This document shows, one piece after another, positions 34,390 through 46,918 of a stretch of 64,000 bases of DNA (position 1 is the stretch's first letter; the number at the start of each line of letters is the position of its first letter). A program made the position numbers and the translations under genes. Source of the DNA: Simmondsia chinensis (taxonomy: Eukaryota; Streptophyta; Magnoliopsida; Caryophyllales; Simmondsiaceae); NCBI GenBank assembly GCA_018398585.1, contig JAGTTD010000005.1, positions 13,319,355 through 13,383,354 of the forward strand, read 5' to 3'. A model generated the notes under the pieces. The model had not been told where the DNA came from. It did no database searches and saw nothing but the letters and a program-made list of their open reading frames with translations.

Positions 34390-36950
34390 GACATTTGCAT
34401 GACGTTACAAACATTGTGCAACAATTGGCAAGCTATTGTACGAGGTTTGAAATTGTATGCAACGATAAGTGAACAGTAAAATGTGCTATTTTACCAAATA
34501 TTTTTTTTAGATATGTCAAATTGCTAGTTTTTTTTTTTAAAAAGGTGCCAAATTGCTAATTGATTCCTAAATTGACATATGTAATTAAACTAAAGGAATA
34601 TGATAATAGCAACCCGTATTTAGTTACTTTTTGAATTCCAAAGTACCAATTAAAAAAAAGGGCTCCTCAAGAGAAATGCAACCAAAATATAACATCGATC
34701 ACTCACCAACTTTTATAGGCTGCAGTGCCTAAGGCAGTTTTTAAACACTGGCCTTTTCCTTTATGGTTAAAAACATTAATTATAATTTTCTTATTTATTT
34801 TTAAAATTATTTTCTTCTTGGAATGCTAGACCATACATAATTTAAAGTATTTACTTTTATGTCTAGCTATATGTGATGATGCTATCAGATTATTAAAACT
34901 TGTATTCCATTTGTTATTTTATACGCTATAAATTCCCCACAAATGGGATCCATTATGACTCCAGTGGAGTCAAACTAGAGTCGTATTGTTGGCAGTGGGA
35001 GAACTACGTCTCTAGGGGACAAAATTTTCTTATACACTGAGTATGGATGTCATGGCATTCCCCAAGCTTATTGTCTATGATATATCTTATTATTGCCAAA
35101 GCAACATCGATATTTTAAATTAAGTTTTATGGCTATCATTTTTTTGTAAGTTACATTGTTACTCTGATAATAATAGTTTTGCAGTGACAATAACAATTCC
35201 CTGTATATATCATACGTGTAACTTCTTCAATACGAAGGTGAAGAAATATCTCTACAATTATTCATAGTGATTAAATATGATTCATAAAGCCTAAAAAGAA
35301 ATAAATATCATGGTTAGATCTGTTTCTTTTTTTTGCTCTCTCTTTGATAGAACTATTCATGCCATCATAGGAGAATGATATTTGTGAAGCAAGATATGTT
35401 TGGAAAAAAAAAAAAAAAAAACTAAAGAGGGAGAGGAGTCTTTTTGAAGGAAGTGATCCTAAGAGTGTAATCCAAGTTTGTAAAAAGAGAAAAGAGGACA
35501 TCAAGTACCACCCTTCGCCCTTTCTTATATTTATTAATTAATGCTTTAGATTTGTAAAATATATGTTGAATTATGGTTCAATAAAATTAGCATTATGCTG
35601 AACTAATTAGGTTAATTATGGCTTAATTGGGTTAACAAACTCGTAGTCGCAGATTGTAATTAGGGTTTTTTTGGCACATAACTACCTAGATTCTAGGTCA
35701 TAGCATTGAACCACTACTTGTTATTGTAATTTGGGTATTTAACCACCTTAAATCTTACAAGTTAAGAGTAATTATTATTATGTGTCTTTCTTGCGAAGGT
35801 CGTTTAAGCTTCTAAATCTAATTAAGCACTTTAGTGATGGCCTGCTACTCATCTATGTTGTAAACATTGTTAGCCTGATCGACTCCTCAAAAGATAGATG
35901 GTCGTGGATGTAGACTCACCTTGAATCAAATCACGTTTGCTATTTTTTGGCTTTTTCATTTTGGTTCTTGTTCTTTTGTTATCAAGGCCTAGTTTTATGT
36001 CGTGATAGGACTCTTGGACCTAAACCTTAGCAAATCGTATCAGGGATTGGAAATAGATCAAGATAAAAGTATTTTGACTCAACCGCGTGTGGAGAGAAAT
36101 CCAGTACAGTAATCATACAACCATAAATGACTAGTAGAACAAAAAAATAATTATAACAACTCCTATTGATCATACTATGCCTCATGGATCAACGTTAAAT
36201 TTAGGTCCTTACTAAGCCGTATCTTTCTGATGGAAAAGTTTTTGAATTTATAATGGATGAAGATGGGCCCATTTGAGTATTGTCTTTGATTGCAGTAAAC
36301 TATCCCCCGACTTTTATAATCTTGAAATTGTGGTTGAAGACAAGATTAAGGTGATTGTCTAGTTAAACTCACTATCAAAAGTCCTTTGATCCTATAAAGA
36401 TACATTGAAATATGGTAGGGAATATTTTTGTTAAGAATATTCAAAAGGCACTTAGATGGAGAATACTTGAGACACAGTCAAGTGGCTAGCCTTCGTTCAC
36501 TATAGAAGGCCTTACTCTCTATAACAGAACAATACACTTGTAAAAATAAAAGTCAACAGAAAAATAAATAAATATTGAGGACCAAAGCTAAAAAAAAACG
36601 ATTTAATAGTAAAATATTACTAATTTTAGAATGGTGGTCACATTAGGTGTCATTTTCGAGAAAGGAACAATTAAAAATACACGGTTGGAAAGGCATATTG
36701 TGAACCTATCTTGATGAAGGTTATGCCTGTGTTGAGGTCTATTACTCAATTTGAAAATGGAGCCCTAGACTCATAATTTAGTCACCATATTGACATGCGG
36801 TGAATATTTGTTTACCTTTTGAAGGGGGTAAGATAGTGATTAGTAAAAATGTTATTTGTATGGTGACTGGAATAGGAAATGTTAAACTATCCTAGCTGAG
36901 AAACATTCTTTAACCTATAAAATGCCAAGGGGGTGCATTCTCTTTCTTCT
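34390..36950. other. AT-rich spacer
   Basis: No gene or clear element recognised. There is an A-run at 35405-35421 and long T-rich stretches. Sequence around 35640-36100 has the look of old retroelement non-coding DNA but no LTR termini could be matched. Confidence 0.45.
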
Positions 36951-36959
36951 TTTCTCGAT

Positions 36960-38090
36960 AGGCAGCGGCGGTAGCATCCTTATATCAAATGCTCGAAGGG
37001 CTTCCACTGGGAAAGGAATACAATGCGAAGTTAGTTGGCAAACAAACTAAAGGAATACAACACGCGTCATTTGGCAAGATGAGAAATACAACGTGAGTCT
37101 CTTGAGAGCATACCTAGGGACAGCTTGCCGCTAAGCCCAACCTTGGCAAGTGCGATCTCCTGCTCCAACAGCTCCAATGTAGCCAAAAACTTGTCCCCTT
37201 CAAATTCCCTGGTAAAGTAGACCATGCATTCCTTTTAGTCATGCTATCCATGTCAGGTTGAAGCTACTTAGTGACGGCCCGCCAATATCGAGGCCGTGTT
37301 GGCCACTTGACCTAGATAAACTTACTTAGCCAATTCTTCAAATTTGAGGGGTTTCTCTTCACAAAAGTAGAGCCACCCCTACTTTCAAAATAGGATATAC
37401 TCTTAAACTGCTTTTCTTTGAACAAAATATCAAACTATCGATGAGTGGGTTGGAAGCCATTAACCTAGCAAGGGAGTAAAATGCCAAAAATGTTTCTATA
37501 AGTGTTTGGCATTATTTGACAAGGGAAAATGCTATATTGAAGTAAAATATTTGAAACAAAAAGTAGAATTGGGAATCGGAGCCCAGCATCTAAAGCATTT
37601 ATGGTAATGGGGAAAAAACCCCTTGGCGGAAACAGGGGGCGCTCATCCTCTTTGGGACCCTAAATTTCAAAATTATCCATAAAATCATACCTAACACGTA
37701 GCATAGCAACCCCTTGCTCACCTTTAGTCCAAGCAATGAAGGCACAAGGGGGTCGAGCGTCAAAAGCTTCGGGAAACTCCTCAGCAAGTCTCGCATCCTC
37801 CATCAACTAGTTCGCTACGAGGTGAAGTTGAGGGGTAGGCTCATATGAGACTTCCCCTCCAGTAGGTTGCTTAGAGCGGAATGCTTCCCCCACCAGCTTC
37901 CATGAAGCCGCCTTCCCCCTCTAGTGGGATGCTTGGAGTGCGCCACTTCCTTATGAGCTTCCCTCACATTACTCCCTTCTACCATGTTCATATCCTTGAA
38001 AGTTCTAACAAAAAGAAATGAGAGGCGTAATATGAAGCCTTTTTCCAAATTGAAAGCCTCAATCACCTCACGGATACTTGACCAAGAAAT
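36960..38090 (-). pseudogene. Gypsy-type-transposon-domain protein (PF04195-like), degraded
   Basis: A minus-strand frame reads EDARLAEEFPEAFDARPPCA then RYDFMDNFEI (37800-37660). Further on it gives RGGSTFVKRNPSNLKNWLSK, WPTRPRYWRAV (about 37370-37270) and EIALAKVGLSGKLSLG (about 37165-37110). This order resembles the plant protein domain named putative gypsy type transposon (PF04195), whose function is unknown. Several stops and frame breaks are present. An upstream ORF (38066-37815) may be its N-terminal or leader part. Assignment is tentative. Confidence 0.42.
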
Positions 38091-38399
38091 TCAAGCAGAA
38101 GGTGACGAGAGTTCTCGAGTAAACGAAGTATGGAAATACGACTAAAATTGAGATTCAATATTAGGGTTTTGAGACGGTAGTTAGGAATGAAGAAGGATTA
38201 AAGATGACAAAGCAAGAACGGTGAAGGAAGGGGTAAGAATGGCGACTAGAATCAAATTGATGTTTGATTGATTTGACATCTTCTCACCACGCGTCAACCA
38301 ATACCCATCTACCCATTACTGTCGCGTGTTCCCAAGGCAAAACCTGTGTAAAAATAGTCCTTCTTCACTAGTGCTGGAATCTTGCCATATTAAATTGGT

Positions 38400-39190
38400 G
38401 TGATAACCGCATCTCCTCACTTGTCGAGTTCGCTTACACTGGCCAACTCATTAACACAACTTGAGGTATGTGCAAGGACGCCAACTCTTGTTGGCTGGAA
38501 TGCACTCCATGGCCGAAATGTGAACATGTCACTTTCGCTCATGGAGTGAGGAGCTACTTGTTGAAGAATAAGTTGACCTAGTTGCTTCCCAGCTATTGGG
38601 TGAAGGGCAAGCCCTTGGCCGCATATCCACCAATAGAGTGACTTAGTGGTTACTAGTTTATGGGGCAATGATTGTGCCGTGGGTGGGATAACCACCTAAA
38701 TGGCAGCAAGAGAGCTTTTGGTGGCACACCCAACAGCAGCCCCAAGGATAGACCCTTAACAGCATACGCTTGGCGGTATAGACTTGGTGGCATACCCTTA
38801 GTGGCATAGCCTGTCCGGTAGTATCCCAGTGTAACCACAACATTCTACCCTGCCAACGCCATCCACCTTCCTTGCAGCATACTAACCCGCTAACCTCGCC
38901 CACCAATGGCGCGCCTTGCTTCCCCTGCAAGGGAAAGCCACCACCTAACTGGCCAATCCACACCTGCTGTATGCCTTTATCCATCACCCTAAGTAAGCCT
39001 TCCTTTAGCTATAAATTGAGGGGAAATCGATCAGTTAAGGTGCGAGAAGAAATCACAGGTATAGGCTGGTCCTTCTTTCTTTCCCCAAAAACGAGAACTT
39101 AAGTCCAGCTCTCTCTTAAAAGAACCTGCCCAATTTTTTCTGAAACAAGTATTAAATTAGTTACCAATAAGAACTGGAAAAAATGGCATC
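38400..39190. other. GC-moderate stretch with short internal repeats
   Basis: Around 38700-38830 words such as TGGTGGCATACCCTTAGTGG and TTGGCGGTATAGAC recur imperfectly. A CTATAAATTGAGGGG at about 39010 resembles a TATA box followed by a pyrimidine-rich start region, possibly an LTR promoter, but no paired LTR was found. Overlapping ORFs on both strands look spurious. Confidence 0.4.
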
Positions 39191-39544
39191 TATCTTCTAT
39201 CTTATCTATATCTATATATTAACTTAAAGTTAGTAACTACTCATCCATCTTCAAAATTTTCCAATCCCCCAATCCTCTAATTTTAGATTTCTTAATTTTC
39301 TCACTTTTTTAAAATACCAAAAATTTATTTCTTTACTCCCATAACTGACTCCACTACCCCACAACTTTACCAATGACATTTTCCTTCATTTCAAGGGGGA
39401 AAAAAACTACTTTCACCACTTTTTCGTGTCAATTATAAAACCTACAGTTTGAGATTACATTTTTACCAAAACATTAAGTAGAGTTTTAAATTACTTATGA
39501 TTCATATTTCACAAAACAAAACACATGGACCACATTTTATATTT

Positions 39545-39958
39545 TCACATTGCTATCAAGTTCCATCTTTTTGAACAACTATTATATTGTACGAGTTCAT
39601 CCGCATATTTGAGGTGAGTTATTGGTGTTCCTCTATTTAATTTTTCCAATACCTCATTAATTACATAGAAAATTTGGGTATAAATTTTCGTTGGCATGTG
39701 ATAGTTCAAAAAAAATATATTACAGTTATAACTGATTTTGTAGGTACCCAATTGTTTTGAACTAACCTTTCTGTTCAAGCGTTGATCAGAGTTCATGGTT
39801 TTCAGTGGGAAGTGTGTTTTAGATGAAGTAGGGTTGTCTCCCTTTAGGTCATTCCATCCATGGCCATGTTGCTTCATGTCAGACAATGGAGGTGAAAAAG
39901 GAAGACTATATCCGTTGTAGTTGCAGAGTGGCTCTACATTGGTTGGCGATGACGGCAT
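39545..39958 (-). pseudogene. Exon-like ORF of unknown origin
   Basis: A 137-codon minus-strand ORF starting MPSSPTNVEPLCNYNGYSLP. The first ~64 codons look coding in composition and end at AACAGAAAG|GTTAGT, a good splice-donor sequence (about 39770). The rest is AT-rich and intron-like. I do not recognise the protein. It may be a host gene exon captured by the surrounding Helitron-like element, or the 5' exon of an unrecognised gene. Confidence 0.35.
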
Positions 39959-39959
39959 G

Positions 39960-42326
39960 AGTCAGAATTCAAGAAACTTCTCTTTTTTAATAGATAATTG
40001 TCCTCCGTTTGTATTTTTCAAGTTATTTTTCTCAACGTTTAATTGAGAGTGATAATTATATACATTACTTTTTTTTCATTTCTTGAAGTTGAAACTTGCT
40101 ACTTTTTAAAGTTATGGGAGTATATAATGCAAGAATATCTATCAATGCATGATCATTTCTCAGGAATGAGTTTGCTGAACTTTAGTTGTTGCCCGTGAAC
40201 TTTTGACATCGACAAGCTACACACTTTTGACATGATAAGTAATTTTATGCTCATAATATTTAATTTATTATGTTTATTATACGAATTATCCAAAAGATTT
40301 GTCATAACCCAAAGAGGAAGGAACTTTTAATATTTAGTTCAAATTCATATGTATAAAATTCGCATGAAAAAAAAAATTCTCATTCCCTTTCCAAAACCTC
40401 CATGATCGCCTTTTTTTAACCGCTTTAATATAGAAGGTTCATATTTTCCTTTACTTTCTTTCACCTTATCGCATATTTTTCTTTCTTATTACTGTTCTCA
40501 TTTCTCTCATTTTAACAAATTAAAATTTAAGTAAAATTTAGCTAGCTAAGTCTGTTTATAATATTTTTATATTCATTGTGATATGAGCTTTACTTCATAC
40601 ATTATTATTCACATGTTATTATGTACATAAATCATCTCTCTACATTTATAAGTTATCATCATAATTTATCTCCCTGTCCATCAAACATTAGACTATTGGA
40701 TGCAAATTTCTAGAATAAATAAATATTATAAAGAAAAATATTATATAATACATATTCCTTCAACAAAAATTTATATCCACCTACTTTGAATTAATAAAAT
40801 AATAATGTGAACATTTCAAATAAAGGGAAAATTTCAAAACGGTTAAAAGCACATATATACAAAAAAATAATTTCATTATTACTCGGATAAAGGTTTGAAT
40901 ATGATTACAGAATATAGAAAAATAAAAAAGATTATAAAATATTGATTAGAAAATAATCAAAGAAAATTTAGAAGTTAAAAATAAGTAATCTATCTTATCT
41001 ATTATGTTTAAGTTGTTTCCTCTCTTTAAATTTTAAGATACCTTCAATTCTCCTCTATTAGGCATTTGCTAAACTTACAAAAACAAAAAAAACAAAAAAA
41101 AAAACAAAAAAAAAAAAATCAATTAACTACCCACTTACAAGGTCATGGGCAGTTTTCATTGCTAAATTATATGAAGAAAAAAAAAAACTACCACTAACAA
41201 TAGTTATCATGGGCAATTTCTTAACAATTCAACTTCAAATTAATAAAATACAAATGGCTAAACCGATCATGAAAATTAAAAAGTAAGAGTAAACTTGAAA
41301 CCTCGTTGTCTGGTAAAACATTCCTTCAACCTCTCTTTCCTCGTTTATTACTGAGATATTTATTTTTGTTATTGGTGTTATATTTTTGTTCTATTAACTT
41401 AACGCCTTATTCTAGATTTTGATAATATTTTTAAGTTTCAAAAATCACCACTTGATTTGTGTAAACTACTCCCAAATTAAAAAAAAATGATACTTCTATT
41501 TTAGAAATCCGGCCGAAGAGGTAAACAAAGTGAAAATTAATTATTGTAGCGTGTACTTATTGTTAGGAAATTAATCCAATATTTTGTGCTTTAAACTCAT
41601 TAAATCACTGACCAAAAACAAAACTCATTAAACCCTTTAATAAAGTTGTTCGCAATGCTTAAAGAAATTAGTACCTCACACCTTATGTCAAAAATTTACT
41701 TAAAAAATAGTATGCTATACTAATTAATATATCCAACTAGATCTACACAAAAACATTATTAATTAAAAATTAATTAATGTAATATTAATTTTTCAAATTT
41801 ACTATACGTATACTCCAACAGTATTTGTTATTTCAATTTAAAATACAAATAAAGAATATTTCATATCTTGCTATCTTAAAAGGAACATACTTATTTAAAT
41901 ATTTTGTCAGTTTGTATATCAAATACAGATAGAGTGAGTTATTAATTTAAAATGGAGCATCAATTTAATATTGCTTTCATAATTTATTACTTTTTATATA
42001 CAAATTGATACTTAATTGTAATACTAATATTAATAAAAAAGAAAAAAAATGAAGTCACAAAAATTTGCTCCCAACGATCACAAAATTGAATATAAATGTA
42101 ATACATTTCACCTTATTAAACTTCACAATAATATTTAGTAAATCGAATATAAATTTATCAAGTTTATTTATACTAATTTTTTATTACATTGAAATAAATA
42201 GGTAATATAAATAGTCTTCTTATTTTTTTGGATCAAAAATTTAAATTTTGTTAATGGTATGCAATTGTAGTGCCTTTGATTTCAAATTAAGATTCTAACA
42301 TTAAAATTTGAACACATAACTACCCT
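39960..42326. other. AT-rich interior without genes
   Basis: Very AT-rich with long poly(A) tracts (for example 41079-41119). No ORF above noise. Confidence 0.55.
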
Positions 42327-42351
42327 CCGTGCATCGCACGGGAACCACTAG
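42327..42351 (+). other. Helitron-type 3' terminus
   Basis: Six-base-pair stem CCGTGC/GCACGG with loop ATC, then GGAACCA-CTAG and a T after the end. Hairpin plus CTRR followed by T is the defining 3' end of Helitrons. Confidence 0.65.
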
Positions 42352-43221
42352 TGTATGTGTTAAAGATAATTCTCCTCCCTTCAAAAGTCTTCCCTCCCCA
42401 ATACAAGCCCTTTTAGGACTTTAAGGCAAAAAATTTCCCTAATACTCCTAATAAATGTATTCAAACCATTTTTTTTCATTATAAGCTTATATTAGAGGAC
42501 AAGTTTTATCCATCACTCGCAAATAAATTTAACGAAAACAACACTTACGTATAAAGAAAAATTTTCTTCTTAGCAGAACATTAAAAAATATAAAATTACT
42601 AGTTAAATTTTATAAAAATGCTTACTAAAATACACGCGCTAATGAATGTAATGAAATACAATTGCTCCTTTCAGTATAAGCTTAATGGAGGAAAAATTTA
42701 CCTATCACTCATTAATAAATTTAAACTAGAACAACACTTGATCAAAAATATTTAAAATTGCAAAAACACGTTAAACTTTTATTAAAAAGTTTACCTACTA
42801 AGCATTGATATTAAAACTGTCTTCATAGTTCATAGTGAAAAAAAAGTATTATAATTTTTAATTAGGAAAAAGTGAGGAGTCAAAAGAAAAGAAGTTAATT
42901 GATAAATTGAATATCTCTAACCGAAAAAAAAGTTAATTGAACAAAAAACTAGACGATGTCAACAAGAGCATATGTAAAACAAATACGTACTTGAAAAAAC
43001 TTTAAATTGCAAAACAAAAAACTTAATACATCAACAAGTTCATCTTGCACAATATTTCCTTCAATTTTATTAACAGATATTATTCATACAATTATACGAT
43101 AATTATATTACTATAAAGTTTACTTCCACAATTGAAGTTGCGTCGTAAATCATATTGTTGTTGTTGTAATATAAATACATCCCATTATTATATATCCTAC
43201 AAATTTTTAAAAATTTAAACA

Positions 43222-43251
43222 TCATCCGTGTATCATACATAAACACCCTAG
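43222..43251 (+). other. Second, degenerate Helitron-like 3' terminus
   Basis: TCATCCGTGTATCATACATA followed by AACACC-CTAG and T. It resembles the terminus at 42351 with its stem disrupted by C-to-T and G-to-A changes. It could be the end of an older or nested Helitron. Confidence 0.4.
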
Positions 43252-44589
43252 TTTAATATAAACCACCTCCCCTCCCCAACCCAAAAAAAAATAAAGAGTT
43301 GTAGTTCGCCACATAGAATGCATTAGAATGTGGCATTTTTGAAGCCCGAAACGTCAAATCTAAGGTTATCCTCCCAAAGTGAACACTCCACCTCAAAATT
43401 AGTGCTCTATGCTTTTAAGTTGACCCTTATTACTTTTAGTACTTTAAGCATTAAAATCAAAATTAATTAATATAGGCCTTAATGCAAGCAAAACCCCCAT
43501 GTGAGGAGCACACCCCCTTCATTTTTGTGGAATGAGTTGAAAGTTGAGAGTCCACTCCTTCCCTCTATTGGCAATATTTCACCTTGAGTGAACTCTATAT
43601 TGTCCACTAACTTTGTACTTGATGAATTTTAAAGATGAGATATTGTTCAAAGCCTAGCAAGCATCCCATGTTTGAATTAGAGTTTAAGTTCGAGCACAGC
43701 TATAATGGATTTTTTTAAAGTAGTTTTCAACTTCGTTTGATAATATGCTAATATATTGTAAGGTCATCACATGGGGGTGGGAGGAAACTGTTTTGAACCC
43801 ATGAACCTGAGGATGGCCTACAATATATCCTCAACCACTGGGACATAAGGTGTTGGGCTAATATGTAATATACTCGATACTCAGGTCGCCTTGACTTGTT
43901 ACTCTCATTAAGCGGAGCTAGATACGTAATCAAACTATTAACAAGCGATCTATAGCTTTTAGGGAGTCATAATTGAGTTCTTAATGAGCCAGTGATAAGT
44001 TTTTAATAAATTTAACCAACTTTTCTTCTGATTGGTAGATGCTTGAAAAGTGTAGGGTGCTTAATTAAGTTATTATAAGCTTCTCTTCTTTTTCTCTTGC
44101 TTTCATGATTGCTACTTACTCATTTGTCCTAATTTTATCATTTTTGGAGATCTCAAAGTAAATATTTGTTAGCAATGGTGATGTATCTATTATTCTTTTT
44201 GGAATGAAGTCATTAGAATTCAATATCATTGTTAGAATAATTCTCTCTTACGATTTCTTCCACATTACTTATGAAGTATGGCTAAGGGCATATGTGTACT
44301 TATTGAAAGGATTAACTGTTTGACTATGTTTAAGCTCTGTGATGTGTGGATGATTGATTAGTTGTTGTATTTGCAAAATCAGTAAAGTCTTGACATTTTT
44401 CTCATGATGTTGGTACTTGGTTTTCAAACTTATTGCATGATATAGTTGAGGGTCACTTGCTCGAGATATGATTAAGTTGGTCTATAGATTTATTTCTTCT
44501 ATTATTGTTTACATGAACTGTGTACATTGCATGAGTTTTAACTCTTTTGTCTACTTACAAGCTTGAAGTGGCTACACGTTGATAATTTA
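43252..44589. other. Spacer without recognised genes
   Basis: AT-rich; includes a short C/A-rich run near 43265-43290. No domain-bearing ORF. Confidence 0.5.
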
Positions 44590-45847
44590 GGGCTCCGTTT
44601 GTTTTTAAGGACAAATAGATTCTAAGATTTTTTTTCCCTCTCTAGAAAAGGTTTTCTATGGAAAATTATATCGGAACAAGGTTTTTCGTCGTTTGTTTCA
44701 AGGAAGACTTACTTCCACTTTGTAATGTCTTCTCATATGGTTTATAAAACATTTTTCACCAATCATATTATATCTTATTATAAGACGATATAAGTAGCAA
44801 TACAATATATCTAAGAAGAAATAAAAAATAAAATTAACTGACAAAGCTATATAAAATAGAAAAATTATCTCTTAAATAACCTAAACGTTAAGCATTTATC
44901 ATCTAAGTACCCCGTCATTAAATATATACAATGAGATATCTTCGGATATTAAATTTTATAACCCCTATGTCAGAATCTAGTAAATTTTCATTAAATTTGG
45001 CTAATTGCCATAAAAAGCTGATTTGATATTGACTATGACCTTATATGTACATGCTAAGCGGGTTTTTTTTTTTTTTTAAATCCAACGGATTACAAAACAT
45101 TGGTCGTGTTTTGAAGAAAATCAGCATAAATTATCAAACAATATGTCATATTATTTTCCGACAAAATAAATCATCGCATTATTTTTTTGATAAAGTAGAA
45201 AATCGCAATACATAACCCGGCATTCCACATCATTGCATTATGATAGAGGACGCATATATATTATTGATTTCATGTTTCACCTCAACAGTTTTCATTTAGA
45301 ATCCAAATTTTGGCAAGAGATATCTTGTTCTTAAAAATCTTAAACTTCATAGCACCTAGGTGATAAAACTTCAAACTTCAAAATATATCATTGAATGTTA
45401 TTGAAACATTAAGGTACCTATTTAATAACTGAACAAAAAAGGTACCTACATAATAAATGCTAAGATCTCAGAGTGATAACTTCCCACATATAATCTTATA
45501 TAGCAATTCAAAATGATTAAAAATTATCTTATCGAGATAATGACAAAAAATATCAGGACTCCTTTTTATTATTTGGTCCAATTCTTGTCCAATATTATGA
45601 ATTAAAGATCTACATTCCAGTTAAGTTTATTTTGTTCAATCCAGATCGGCACAATGATTATCACAAAGCTTTTTGTCACATTTGGAATCATGATTTCCCC
45701 CCATTTTAAAAGGGAAGTCATTTTTCTTTAGATGGCGGAAAACCTTTTTTGTTGGAAAGCCTTTTCCGTCACCAATCACACGACAAACAATGGAAAAGGA
45801 GAAAACAAACTCCTAGAATCCATTCTTCCGCACAAACAAAAGGAGCC
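44590..45847. mobile_element. Non-autonomous DNA transposon with imperfect TIRs
   Basis: The left end GGGCTCCGTTTGTTTTTAAG (44590) is matched in reverse complement by the right end GGCTCCTTTTGTTTGTGCGG (ending 45847). Further inside, GATTCTAAGATT and GATTCTAGGAGT also correspond, and both arms carry AAGGTTTTC and TTGTTTGTCG-like words. Length 1258 bp, AT-rich, no transposase. The TIR style fits hAT or PIF/Harbinger non-autonomous elements. The flanks (TTTA left, TAGA right) do not give an unambiguous target duplication. Confidence 0.6.
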
Positions 45848-46289
45848 TAGATTGGACAAATGAAAATGTTTTTGGATTGTACATATACATTATGACAAGA
45901 TGCTAGTCCTACCATATTGTGGTGATATACGTGATTGTGTATGTCAATTTGTTTTTGGAATGTAAACACTCTTATGGAACTCTTCCTCGCTAATTATCAT
46001 TAAAAAAAAAAAAGTGCAAACTCTAAGTTATGGAATTTGCATTAGTTTCTTTAGTCTTTATCTTAATTTTAGTTTTTGTGGTTGTGAATGGTGGATGATA
46101 AACAATAATGATAGACAAATTCTTGGTATTATGTTTACAACTATGACGCATAATTTTATGGTAAATGACATGTTATTTACAACAGAGTAATAAAACCTTC
46201 GCTAATGTATATACAGTCATGACATAAAATTTCTTAACAAATATCATCTGATTGACAACAGAGTAAAATAGCTATCGTTAATGTTTATA

Positions 46290-46537
46290 CAGTGACGACC
46301 AAAAAGCACAAAAGTCCTCTTTTGGTCACTAAAGTGAGCAAAAATGGCAATTTAGTCACTACTCAAATTTTGAAAGATTTAGTCACTCAAGTCTAAAAAA
46401 ATATCTCATTTAGTCACTTAATTCATTCAAAATGGACAAGTTGGTCACCCAACCTAAAATTTGAAAGATTTGGACACCCAACTCTTAATAAAAATTTTAT
46501 TTAATCACCTAAGTGGTTTAAAACAGGTAAGTTGGTC
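46290..46537. repeat. Degenerate TTTAGTCACT-type repeat
   Basis: Recurrent words TTTGGTCACTAAAGTGA, TTTAGTCACT, GACAAGTTGGTCACCCAA and AAATTTGAAAGATT at irregular spacing, a known style of plant MITE-like repeat. A SINE is inserted at its right part. Confidence 0.55.
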
Positions 46538-46558
46538 ATCCAAACACTTTTACAATCA

Positions 46559-46816
46559 CAACAACAACAACAACAACAACAACAATCACAATCCCATTGC
46601 CTCGCGGCTCCCGCAAAAGCAAGGTCTGGGAGGGGTATATGTACACAGCCATACCCCTTCCGAGTGGAAATGAGACTGTTTTCGATGACCCCCATCCTGA
46701 AGTACAGGAGCACCTGCAAATAAAACTATCAATTTATTGCCAAATAAGTGAAGGAAATAGACATACAAGTATTTAAATATGTATGTAAGCCAAGAAAACA
46801 GCCGAGTCATCAGAGG
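46559..46816 (-). mobile_element. SINE with (TTG)n tail and 21-bp target duplication
   Basis: A 258-bp insertion flanked by a perfect 21-bp direct repeat (46538-46558 and 46817-46837; starts ATCCAAACAC, ends TTTACAATCA). On the minus strand it starts CTCTGATGACTCGG and ends in a TTG-rich tail. The last ~110 bases (GGGTATGGCTGTGTACATAT, CCCTCCCAGACCTTGC) are the tail known from TS-like plant SINEs and also match the RTE LINE 3' end at 5703. No convincing tRNA-type A and B boxes were seen in the head. The exact duplication indicates a fairly recent insertion. Confidence 0.82.
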
Positions 46817-46918
46817 ATCCAAACACTTTTACAATCAACTAAAATATTTTCACAATTTTAAAATTTTAAAATGTTGAACAAAAGACAACCTTACGAGGTA
46901 TTATTGCAAAAATCCTTA

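Larger units (their letters stand above)
39205..42351 (+). mobile_element. Possible non-autonomous Helitron
   Basis: The right end has the Helitron 3' signature: hairpin CCGTGC-ATC-GCACGG (42327-42341), a short spacer, then CTAG followed by T (42348-42352). A plausible 5' terminus is A|TCTATATCTATATATTAACT at 39205 (or 39211), resembling plant Helitron 5' ends. No Rep/helicase ORF is present. An exon-like ORF lies near the 5' side. The 3' end is well supported; the 5' end and the pairing of the two are inference. Confidence 0.38.

Noticed and set aside
43748..43933. Minus-strand ORF of 61 codons
   Set aside because: Short, no domain, no splice or element context.
46800..46816. SINE head CTCTGATGA as the C box of a box C/D snoRNA
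   Set aside because: Only one short motif; no terminal stem or properly placed D box was seen.
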